From positions 1-37,764 of the forward strand of contig JAZNOL010000044.1 of the NCBI GenBank assembly GCA_045580815.1: a stretch of 37,764 nt of DNA. The letters are read 5' to 3'. How positions within the stretch are numbered: position 1 is the stretch's first letter; every line of letters begins with the position of its first letter. The position numbers were made by a program, and so were the translations under genes. Below, piece after piece: positions 1 to 7,976 of the stretch. The notes under the pieces are model-generated. The model was given only the letters and a program-made list of their open reading frames with translations, did no database searches and was not told the DNA's origin. This DNA is from JAZNOL01 sp045580815. Its GTDB lineage: Bacteria; Bacillota; Clostridia; RUG12999.

Positions 1-2
1 AT

Positions 3-1019
3 ACGGTAGGAGTATTAACTCAATACAGACCATTAGAGTTAAACTCTTATATCGGAAATGGACAACCTTGGGACTTAGACCGAATGAACGGTGGTGTATA
101 CATTTTGCCTCCATACACCGGAAGTTCGGCATCTTGGTATAAAGGAACAGCTAATGCCATATATCAAAATATTAACTTTATCGAGCAGTATGACCCAGAA
201 TATGTACTTGTTTTGTCCGGCGACCATGTTTATAAAATGGATTATGCAAAAATGCTTGAATATCATAAAGAAAAGGATTCTGACTGTACAATAGCCGTTA
301 TTGACGTGCCGCTTGAAGAGGCAAGCCGTTTCGGCATACTCAATACAAACGATGACCTTTCTATATATGAGTTTGAAGAAAAACCCGAAAAACCCAAAAG
401 TACAAAAGCATCAATGGGTATTTATATCTTCAAATGGGAAGTTCTTAAAAAATATCTTATAGAGGACAACGATGACCCGGCTTCATCAAACGATTTCGGC
501 AAAAATATTCTGCCTAAAATGCTTGATGCCGGCAAAAAAATGTATGCGTATCCTTTCAAAGGCTACTGGAAAGACGTTGGTACAATCGACAGTCTGTGGC
601 AGGCTAACATGGATCTTCTCAGCGACGACAGCATGAATGGTGACGACAGCTGGAAAATCTATTCACGAAGCATGGAAAAACCGCCGCACTTTGTAGGCGA
701 AAATGCTAAACTTAACAACTCCATTGTGGGTGAAGGTTGCGAAATTCACGGCACTGTTGAAAATTCTGTGCTGTTCCAGGGAGTTGTTGTTGAAGAAGGT
801 GCCTGCGTAAAAGATTCTATCATAATGGCAGAAACTGTTGTAGGCAAAAATTCAACAGTTAATTATTCAATAATTGACGAACAGGTAAATATCGGTGAAA
901 ACTGCACCGTTGGCGCAGATAAAGAAACTGCGGACGGCATTGCGGTTATTGCCAGAGGCGTAAATGTTAAAAATTCATCAGCCGTTGCAAGCGGTGCGAT
1001 GATAGATGCGGATGTCTGA
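3..1019 (+). CDS. glgC: Glucose-1-phosphate adenylyltransferase, 5'-truncated by window edge
   Basis: Makes ADP-glucose from glucose-1-phosphate and ATP, the committed step of bacterial glycogen synthesis. The reading frame is open from base 3, so the N-terminus with the nucleotide-binding start lies outside the window; 338 codons are present. Visible family signatures are VLTQYRPLELNSYIG, WDLDRMNGG, the LSGDHVYKMDY metal/substrate segment, GYWKDVGTIDSLWQANMDLL, and a C-terminal left-handed beta-helix of hexapeptide repeats (about the last 120 residues). The stop lies 13 bases before the preferred glgD start, so the two are probably translated from one message. In Firmicutes GlgC commonly pairs with the GlgD-type subunit. 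The internal ATG at 84 is not the true start because homology continues upstream of it. Confidence 0.95.
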   Translation, partial: TVGVLTQYRPLELNSYIGNGQPWDLDRMNGGVYILPPYTGSSASWYKGTANAIYQNINFIEQYDPEYVLVLSGDHVYKMDYAKMLEYHKEKDSDCTIAVIDVPLEEASRFGILNTNDDLSIYEFEEKPEKPKSTKASMGIYIFKWEVLKKYLIEDNDDPASSNDFGKNILPKMLDAGKKMYAYPFKGYWKDVGTIDSLWQANMDLLSDDSMNGDDSWKIYSRSMEKPPHFVGENAKLNNSIVGEGCEIHGTVENSVLFQGVVVEEGACVKDSIIMAETVVGKNSTVNYSIIDEQVNIGENCTVGADKETADGIAVIARGVNVKNSSAVASGAMIDADV

Positions 1020-1032
1020 GGGGGTAAAACAA

Positions 1033-2154
1033 ATGAGTGCATTAGGAATAATTTTTTCGGACGTTCATTCATGGAACGTAGCAGAAATAACGGCAAACAG
1101 AACAATTGCGTCAATCCCCTTCGGAGGACGTTACCGCCTTGTTGACTTTCTTTTGTCAAACATGGTAAACTCAGGTATCTACAAAGTAGGTCTTGTTACA
1201 AAATCAAACTATCAGTCGCTTATCGACCATATTGGTTCGGGTAAAGACTGGGATTTGTCACGAAAGAACGGTGGCATCGTGGTTCTTCCGCCTTACGGCA
1301 CAGGCAACAGCGCCGGTCCGTACAGAGGCAGACTTGATGCGTTAAAACGTACAAAAAGCTTTATTGAGTCATCCGGTCACGAGCACGTTGTGCTGGCAGA
1401 CTGTGATATTGTGGCAAATATAGATTACAGCGAGGTTATCCGCAAGCACATCAAAACCGGTGCGGATATAACTGCCGTTTATTCGGTTAAAGACCTTACT
1501 GCATCCCAGGCACACAGATCAATTATTTATAACAAAATGGACGAATCCGGCAGAATAACTGATATGCTTCTTTATCCTGAAGAAGCAGGCAAAATGCCGG
1601 TTGCGCTCAATGTGTGGGTTATGTCAAAAGAGCGTCTGTTGTATCTTATTTCGGATGCCTCCGCACACGGACTTAACCATTTCAGCAAAAATATTCTTCT
1701 TGACAATGTTTCAAGAATGAAAATTGTAGGCTATGAACATAAAGGATATTCCGCACACATAGAATCAATTACCGGTTATATGGAAGCAAATATGGACATG
1801 ATTAACCGTGAAAACAGAATGGCACTTTTCGGCATCGAAGGTCAGCCGATTCATACAAAGGTGCGTGACTCTGCACCGGCAAAATATTCTGCCGATGCGG
1901 TTGTTAAAAACTCCTTTATTGCGGACGGATGCGTTATTGAGGGAACTGTTGAAAACAGCATTCTGTTCCGTGGTGTTAAGGTTGCAAAAGGTGCTGTTGT
2001 TAAAAACAGCATTCTTATGCAGGATACTCTTGTTGAAAGCGGTGCATCGCTTTCGTGGATAATCTGCGACAAAAACGTTATCATCCGTGATAACCGTGTG
2101 CTTTCGGCAGATAAGAGCTATCCGTTCTATATAGCAAAATCAAAGATGATTTAA
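1033..2154 (+). CDS. glgD: GlgD subunit of glucose-1-phosphate adenylyltransferase
   Basis: A 373-residue GlgC paralogue. In Firmicutes GlgD is known as the non- or weakly catalytic partner that modulates GlgC in a hetero-oligomer. Landmarks are the N-terminal SIPFGGRYRLVDFLLSNMVNSG, a DCDIVANIDY segment where GlgC has SGDHVYKMDY, and a C-terminal beta-helix (GCVIEGTVENSILFRGVKV). I chose the ATG at 1033 because a GAGGGG ribosome-binding site ends about eight bases upstream; the in-frame ATG at 1006 lies inside glgC and would add nine unconserved residues. The GlgC-like catalytic aspartate context is altered, which fits a regulatory role. This role is inferred from the family, not shown here. 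Confidence 0.93.
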   Translation: MSALGIIFSDVHSWNVAEITANRTIASIPFGGRYRLVDFLLSNMVNSGIYKVGLVTKSNYQSLIDHIGSGKDWDLSRKNGGIVVLPPYGTGNSAGPYRGRLDALKRTKSFIESSGHEHVVLADCDIVANIDYSEVIRKHIKTGADITAVYSVKDLTASQAHRSIIYNKMDESGRITDMLLYPEEAGKMPVALNVWVMSKERLLYLISDASAHGLNHFSKNILLDNVSRMKIVGYEHKGYSAHIESITGYMEANMDMINRENRMALFGIEGQPIHTKVRDSAPAKYSADAVVKNSFIADGCVIEGTVENSILFRGVKVAKGAVVKNSILMQDTLVESGASLSWIICDKNVIIRDNRVLSADKSYPFYIAKSKMI

Positions 2155-2160
2155 AAACCC

Positions 2161-2183
2161 GGCGCGGGATGTTATTCCGCGCC
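2161..2183 (+). other. G+C-rich intergenic hairpin between glgD and glgA
   Basis: GGCGCGG pairs with CCGCGCC across a nine-base loop, seven bases after the glgD stop. No uridine tract follows, so it is more likely an mRNA-processing, stability or pausing element than an intrinsic terminator. Confidence 0.5.
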
Positions 2184-2231
2184 GCTTTCGGTTGAATATA
2201 AAACAGTTAAATTTTCACATGGAGGACACAT

Positions 2232-3656
2232 ATGAAACGAAAAATACTTTTTGCGGCAAGCGAGGGCAATCCGTATATAGCAACAGGTGGACTGGGCGAT
2301 GTTATCGGTGCACTTCCTCAGGCAATAAAAAAAGAGGACGGCTCTGATGTACGTGTTGTAATGCCGTATTATTCCGCTATAAAAGCCAAATTTGAGCCTG
2401 AACTTGAATACCTTGGCAATATGAACATAAACCTTTCGTGGAGAAGCCAGTATTGCGGCATTTTTAAAGGCAAAAAGAACGGCATCACCTTTTATTTTAT
2501 AGATAATGAATATTATTTTGACCGCCGTCCCTGCTACGGTCATTTTGATGATGGAGAGCGTTTTGCATTTTTTAGCAAAGCGGTTATTGATTTGATGGGA
2601 TTTCTTGACTTTTTCCCGGATGTTGTTCATTGTCACGACTGGCAGACTGCACTTGTGCCTGTTTACCTGCGTACCCTTTACAGTGGCGATGAAAGATATT
2701 CAAAATTAAAAATCGTGTTCACAATCCACAACATTGAATATCAGGGCAAATTTGATATGGCAATTTTAAGTGACCTGTTCGGTCTGGGCGGTGCAGAACA
2801 CAATCTTGTTGAATACGACGGTTGCATAAACCTGATGAAAGGTGCAATCGAGTGTGCTGATATTGTTTCAACAGTAAGCCCCAGCTATGCCTGCGAAATA
2901 TTCGACCCGTTCTATTCACACGGTCTTACACCCATAATTCAGCGAAACTGTGACAAAATAACTGGAATATTGAACGGAATTGACATAAATTTCTACAATC
3001 CCGATATTGACAAAGCGCTGTTTAAAACGTATAATAGTAATAGTATAGCAGGCAAATACGAAAACAAAAAGAAAATGCAGGAAATGCTTGGTCTTTCGGT
3101 TAACGTAAACACACCGGTTATTGCTGTGATTTCAAGACTTGTAAGTCACAAGGGTATTGACATTATTGCCGCCGCAACAGAAGAAATTCTGTGTCGCGAC
3201 GTGCAGTTTGTTGTGCTTGGCAAAGGTGATGAACACTACGAAAATTATTTCAGAAGTGTTGAAGACCGTTATAAGGGCAAAATGGTTGCATATATTGACT
3301 ACAACCCCGATGTGGCACGCAAAATTTATGCCGGTGCCGATATATTCCTGATGCCGTCAAAAAGTGAGCCTTGCGGTCTTGCACAGATGATTGCTTCCCG
3401 CTACGGCACAGTGCCGATAGTTCGTGAAACAGGCGGTTTGAAAGATTCAATCCACGATTGCACATTGGGCGAAGGCAACGGATTTACATTTGTCGACTAT
3501 ACTGCTCACAATGTTATGAATGCGGTAAACAGAGCTCTTAGCGTTTACTATAACAAAAAAGACTGGGAAAAGCTTGTAAAAGCTGTTATGGAAGTAGATT
3601 TCAGCTGGGATGTTTCGGCAAAAAAATATGTTGAAATGTACAGCCGTCTGGGCTGA
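2232..3656 (+). CDS. glgA: Glycogen synthase (ADP-glucose alpha-1,4-glucan glucosyltransferase, GT5)
   Basis: Extends alpha-1,4-glucan from ADP-glucose in the cytoplasm. The 474-residue length is normal for bacterial GlgA. The N-terminal GT5 domain carries TGGLGDVIGALP at about residues 17-28, DVVHCHDWQTAL near 133 and FTIHNIEYQG. The C-terminal GT-B half has the VSRLVSHKGID and MPSKSEPCGLAQMIASRYGT motifs, the latter with the catalytic-site E and the nucleotide-binding loop. The start follows GGAGG at 2221. An oddity is that the lysine of the usual KxGG loop, which contacts ADP-glucose in the E. coli enzyme, is alanine here (ATGG). The gene sits between glgD and glgP, so synthesis and degradation genes share a cluster. 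Confidence 0.96.
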   Translation: MKRKILFAASEGNPYIATGGLGDVIGALPQAIKKEDGSDVRVVMPYYSAIKAKFEPELEYLGNMNINLSWRSQYCGIFKGKKNGITFYFIDNEYYFDRRPCYGHFDDGERFAFFSKAVIDLMGFLDFFPDVVHCHDWQTALVPVYLRTLYSGDERYSKLKIVFTIHNIEYQGKFDMAILSDLFGLGGAEHNLVEYDGCINLMKGAIECADIVSTVSPSYACEIFDPFYSHGLTPIIQRNCDKITGILNGIDINFYNPDIDKALFKTYNSNSIAGKYENKKKMQEMLGLSVNVNTPVIAVISRLVSHKGIDIIAAATEEILCRDVQFVVLGKGDEHYENYFRSVEDRYKGKMVAYIDYNPDVARKIYAGADIFLMPSKSEPCGLAQMIASRYGTVPIVRETGGLKDSIHDCTLGEGNGFTFVDYTAHNVMNAVNRALSVYYNKKDWEKLVKAVMEVDFSWDVSAKKYVEMYSRLG

Positions 3657-3688
3657 TGACCGCTTAATTGAAAGGATTGAAACAATAA

Positions 3689-6115
3689 ATGGCAAAAACC
3701 TACACCAAAGAAGAACTTATGAATCAGATTGAGGGCAAACTGGCAAGATATTACGGTCTGTCACCTCAAGAAGCAACAAAAGAACATATTTTCAAGGCTG
3801 TTGCGGTTACAATAAGAGACCTGCTCCGCCAGAAACGTACAGCATTTTCCAAAAAAGCAAGCAAAAACCAGGCAAAACGTGTGTATTACCTTTGCATGGA
3901 GTTCCTTGTTGGTTCTTCAATGAAAAACAACATATACAATTTAGGACTTGAAAAAGTTATGGGCGAAATCTGTGCCGAATACGGCATGGAGCTCACCCAG
4001 CTTTATGATATGGATCCCGATCCGGGTCTTGGCAATGGTGGCCTGGGCAGACTTGCATCCTGCTTTATGGATTCCCTTGCAACAATGGATTACCCTGCAA
4101 TGGGTTATTCAATCTGCTACGAATACGGTCTGTTTAAACAGAAAATTGTTGACGGCTGGCAGATTGAGCTTCCCGACGAATGGCTTCCTAACGGTGACGT
4201 GTGGCTTGTTCCCCGTACCGATGATACCGTAAAAGTTTATTTTGACGGTCAGATAGAAGAAAAATGGGAAGACGGCGGACTTAAAGTTTATCACTACAAT
4301 AAAAACGAGGTTAATGCTGTTCCTTACGATATGATGATTTCAGGTAAAGACAGCGAGGCTGTAAGCGTGCTTCGTCTTTACCGTGCAGAAAACCCTCAAA
4401 GTTTTGACATGAAACTGTTTTCACAGGGCGAATATGCAAAAGCAATGGAAGCAACCGCCAACATTGAAGCAATTTCAAAAGTTCTTTATCCGGCGGACGA
4501 TAACCACGAGGGTAAATCTTTGCGTCTGCGTCAGCAGTATTTTATGGTTTCTGCCGCATTGCAGGATATTATCAAACGTCATTTCAGAACATACGATACT
4601 CTCGATAATTTCCACGAAAAAACAGCAATTCATATAAACGATACACACCCTGTTCTGGCAATCCCCGAGCTTATGCGTATCCTTATGGACGAATATGGCT
4701 ACGATTGGGACAGAGCATGGCATATCGTTACAAACACAATGGCTTACACAAACCATACTGTTATGGCAGAAGCACTTGAAACATGGAATGAAGACCTTAT
4801 TCAGCGTAAACTCCCGAGAATTTATTCAATCATCAAAGAAATCAACGAGCGTTTCTGTAAAGTTCTTTGGGAAAAATTCCCGGGTGACTGGCAGAAAGCC
4901 GAGCGCATGGCTATTATGTCACAGCACAGAATCCGCATGGCAAACCTTGCTATTGTGGGTGGTCACAAGGTTAACGGCGTTGCAAAAATCCATTCGGATA
5001 TTCTTAAAGATAAAATCTTCAACGATTTTTATCAGCTTGAACCCGATAAATTTACAAACGTTACAAACGGTATTACTTTCCGTCGCTGGCTGTGCCAGAG
5101 CAACCCGCACCTGACAAAGCTTATCTGCGAATGTATCGGCGATAAATTTATCAAAAATCCGTCCGAGCTTATAAATTTTGCAAAATTTGCAGATGATAAA
5201 ACCGTACTGAAACAGCTTGAAGTTATAAAAAGCCAGAATAAACGTGTGTTTGCAGACTATGCACTTAAAAATTTCGGTGTAAGCCTTGACCCCAACACCG
5301 TGTTCAACACTCAGGCAAAACGTCTGCATGAGTATAAACGCCAGCTTCTTAATGCTCTGCGTATAATTGGTCTTTATCTTATGCTTAAAGACAATCCCGA
5401 CCTTGACATAACACCGCAGACATTTATTTTTGCGGCAAAGGCGGCACCCAGCTATTACATGGCAAAACGTGTAATCAGCCTTATTTGGAACTTAGGTAAG
5501 GAAATTGAAAAAGACCCGAAAATCAGCAAAAAAATTAAAATCTTTTTTGTTGAAAACTATTCAGTTTCACTTGCAGAAATGATTATGCCCGCCAGCGAAA
5601 TAAGCCAGCAGATTTCTCTTGCCGGCAAAGAAGCCAGCGGCACAGGCAACATGAAGCTCATGATAAACGGTGCAATCACTCTCGGTACACTTGACGGTGC
5701 AAACGTTGAAATTAAAAACGAAGTCGGTGACGACAACATCTTTATTTTCGGTATGAACGAAACCGAGGTTGATAAACTGTGGAATCAGGGCTACAACGCA
5801 CATGAATTTTATCAGCAGAATGAACATCTGCACCGCATTGTTGACAGTCTTGTTACAGGCTTTAACGGTCACTCGTTTACTGATATTCACGATTATCTGA
5901 TAAACGGCTCACCGGTTTCCGACCCGTATATGTGTCTTGCAGATTTCGGCGAATACTGCCGTGTTCATGAAATTGCGGACAAAACATATCTTGACCGTAA
6001 TAAATGGAACAAAATGTCTCTTATTAACATTGCAAGTGCCGGTGCGTTTGCTTCTGACAGAAGCATCAAAGACTACGCAGAGAACATCTGGAACTTAAAA
6101 TCACTTAAAAAATAA
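3689..6115 (+). CDS. glgP: Glycogen/maltodextrin phosphorylase (GT35)
   Basis: Phosphorolyses alpha-1,4-glucan to glucose-1-phosphate using pyridoxal phosphate. It has 808 residues, the usual family size. The N-terminal half shows YYLCMEFLVG and LGNGGLGRLASCFMDSLATM; the middle shows NDTHPVLAIPELMR; the C-terminal half shows NGITFRRWL, RLHEYKRQLLN and the PLP site EASGTGNMKLMINGA, with the Schiff-base lysine at about residue 656. An AAAGGA site precedes the ATG by about a dozen bases. It follows glgA by 32 bases. The product feeds glycolysis after phosphoglucomutase, or can be recycled by GlgC/GlgD. Confidence 0.97.
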   Translation: MAKTYTKEELMNQIEGKLARYYGLSPQEATKEHIFKAVAVTIRDLLRQKRTAFSKKASKNQAKRVYYLCMEFLVGSSMKNNIYNLGLEKVMGEICAEYGMELTQLYDMDPDPGLGNGGLGRLASCFMDSLATMDYPAMGYSICYEYGLFKQKIVDGWQIELPDEWLPNGDVWLVPRTDDTVKVYFDGQIEEKWEDGGLKVYHYNKNEVNAVPYDMMISGKDSEAVSVLRLYRAENPQSFDMKLFSQGEYAKAMEATANIEAISKVLYPADDNHEGKSLRLRQQYFMVSAALQDIIKRHFRTYDTLDNFHEKTAIHINDTHPVLAIPELMRILMDEYGYDWDRAWHIVTNTMAYTNHTVMAEALETWNEDLIQRKLPRIYSIIKEINERFCKVLWEKFPGDWQKAERMAIMSQHRIRMANLAIVGGHKVNGVAKIHSDILKDKIFNDFYQLEPDKFTNVTNGITFRRWLCQSNPHLTKLICECIGDKFIKNPSELINFAKFADDKTVLKQLEVIKSQNKRVFADYALKNFGVSLDPNTVFNTQAKRLHEYKRQLLNALRIIGLYLMLKDNPDLDITPQTFIFAAKAAPSYYMAKRVISLIWNLGKEIEKDPKISKKIKIFFVENYSVSLAEMIMPASEISQQISLAGKEASGTGNMKLMINGAITLGTLDGANVEIKNEVGDDNIFIFGMNETEVDKLWNQGYNAHEFYQQNEHLHRIVDSLVTGFNGHSFTDIHDYLINGSPVSDPYMCLADFGEYCRVHEIADKTYLDRNKWNKMSLINIASAGAFASDRSIKDYAENIWNLKSLKK

Positions 6116-6137
6116 AAAAAACAGGATGAATTTGTTT

Positions 6138-7976
6138 ATGACAATGAAAAACAAGGGTAGCAATGCTTTTTGTACTGCCGACAGCGAAAAAATTAAATTT
6201 GATTCTTTTACAGACAGAGTGCCGCCTCATGCGGCACCGTCCGGCAGCGAATTTGCTTTTACGACGCGGGTGCTTCGCAGATATGCGGCAAACGTACGGC
6301 TTGTTATAAACAAAGACGGGGAAACGGCGCAGCATATCCCCATGAATTGGAGCTTTTTTGAAGGCGGTTACGATTTCGTAACCGCCACCTTGCGTCTTGA
6401 TACAGGTCTTTACTGGTATCATTTTGAAAATGACAACGAAGAATTTTTTCGTGAAAACGGTGGCAGTTGGCAGATAACCGTTTACGATAAAGATTTTACA
6501 ACTCCCGACTGGATAAAAGGCGGAATTATCTACCACATTTTTGTTGACCGTTTCTTTAAAGGCAAAGAAATAAAACCCAAGGATTATGCTTTTATGCATA
6601 CAGATAAATCGGACGAGCCTTTTTATAAACCGGACGAAAACGGCATTGTAAAAAACACCGACTTTTTCGGGGGAAACCTTGACGGCATCATAAAAAAACT
6701 GCCGTATATAAAATCTCTTGGTGTTACGGCAATTTATTTAAGCCCGGTTTTCGAGGCAGAATCAAACCATAAATACGACACGGGCAATTATGAAAATATC
6801 GACCCAATGTTCGGCAACGAAAAGGATTTTAAAACTCTTTGCTCAAAAGCCTCAAAACTTGGAATACGCATTATCTGTGACGGTGTGTTTAACCATACCG
6901 GTGCAGACAGCATTTATTTTAACAAATATGGCAGATACGACAGTGTAGGAGCATACAATTCGCCCGATTCACCCTATTACAGCTGGTACAATTTTCAGCA
7001 ATATCCTGATGAATACAGCTGTTGGTGGGGCATAAAAATTCTGCCGGCAACAAACAAAGAAAACGAAGAATTTGTAAACTATATTACCGGTGAAACCGGT
7101 ATAGTGCGAAAATGGATAAAAAACGGTGCATCATCATGGCGGCTTGACGTTGCAGATGAGCTTAACGACAAAATGCTTGACGGTATCCGTGCGGCGGCAA
7201 AAGCCGAAAACCCCGACAGTCTTATTATTGGCGAGGTGTGGGAGGATGCGTCAAACAAAATTGCTTACGGAAACCGCCGCCGTTATTTGCTGGGAAAACA
7301 GCTTGATTCGGTGATGAATTATCCGCTTAAAAATGCGATTATTGATTTCGTTAAAACCGGCAACGCCAAAAACTTAAACGATACAGTTCTTTCACAAAAA
7401 GAGAACTATCCGCCCCAGGTTGTAAACTGTCTTATGAACATCCTCGGCACTCACGATACTGAACGTATAATTACAGCCCTCGGCAGAGACCGTGACTTTT
7501 GCTCAAAAGACGATATGTCAGGATTTAAACTGACCGAAAACCAGCTTGAAACCGCAAAAAAACGTCTTTTTGCGGCGGCAGTTTTGCAGATGACTCTTCC
7601 CGGAGTGCCGTGCATTTATTACGGTGACGAGGCAGGTATGCAAGGCGGTGCAGACCCCTTTAACAGGGCGTATTTCCCTTGGGGTAACGAAGATAAGGAC
7701 ATTCTTGCGTTTTATAAAAAAATCACTTCACTTCGCCGCAGTATGCAGGTTTTTGAAAAGGGAGAATATATTCCGGCTTTGGCAACAAACGGAATACTCA
7801 TTTTTAAGCGAACAGACAAAACCGGCAATGTTACCGTTGCGGTTAATGTATCGGATAAACCCTTTGAATTAAAATCAAAACTTCATGATGAAATTGAAAA
7901 TAAAGAAATAACTGAAATAAAGGATTTTGCAATTTTTAAAAACTGCAAAAACACCTTTTATCCGGAGGAACAATGA
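6138..7976 (+). CDS. GH13 alpha-glucan hydrolase (neopullulanase/cyclomaltodextrinase-like)
   Basis: A cytoplasmic alpha-amylase-family enzyme of 612 residues with no signal peptide. An N-terminal beta-domain of about 130 residues precedes the TIM barrel, which begins at IIYHIFVDRFFKG. Conserved regions are visible in order: ICDGVFNHTG (I), SSWRLDVADE with the nucleophile Asp (II), IIGEVWED with the acid Glu (III) and LGTHDTER with the transition-state Asp (IV). The pattern fits neopullulanase/maltogenic-type GH13 rather than GlgB. Its place behind glgP suggests it trims or debranches limit dextrins or stored glucan (inference). ATG 6138 is preferred since AGGA at 6123-6126 overlaps the other in-frame ATG at 6126 and could only serve a downstream start. 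Its stop overlaps the mutS2 start as ATGA. Confidence 0.88.
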   Translation: MTMKNKGSNAFCTADSEKIKFDSFTDRVPPHAAPSGSEFAFTTRVLRRYAANVRLVINKDGETAQHIPMNWSFFEGGYDFVTATLRLDTGLYWYHFENDNEEFFRENGGSWQITVYDKDFTTPDWIKGGIIYHIFVDRFFKGKEIKPKDYAFMHTDKSDEPFYKPDENGIVKNTDFFGGNLDGIIKKLPYIKSLGVTAIYLSPVFEAESNHKYDTGNYENIDPMFGNEKDFKTLCSKASKLGIRIICDGVFNHTGADSIYFNKYGRYDSVGAYNSPDSPYYSWYNFQQYPDEYSCWWGIKILPATNKENEEFVNYITGETGIVRKWIKNGASSWRLDVADELNDKMLDGIRAAAKAENPDSLIIGEVWEDASNKIAYGNRRRYLLGKQLDSVMNYPLKNAIIDFVKTGNAKNLNDTVLSQKENYPPQVVNCLMNILGTHDTERIITALGRDRDFCSKDDMSGFKLTENQLETAKKRLFAAAVLQMTLPGVPCIYYGDEAGMQGGADPFNRAYFPWGNEDKDILAFYKKITSLRRSMQVFEKGEYIPALATNGILIFKRTDKTGNVTVAVNVSDKPFELKSKLHDEIENKEITEIKDFAIFKNCKNTFYPEEQ

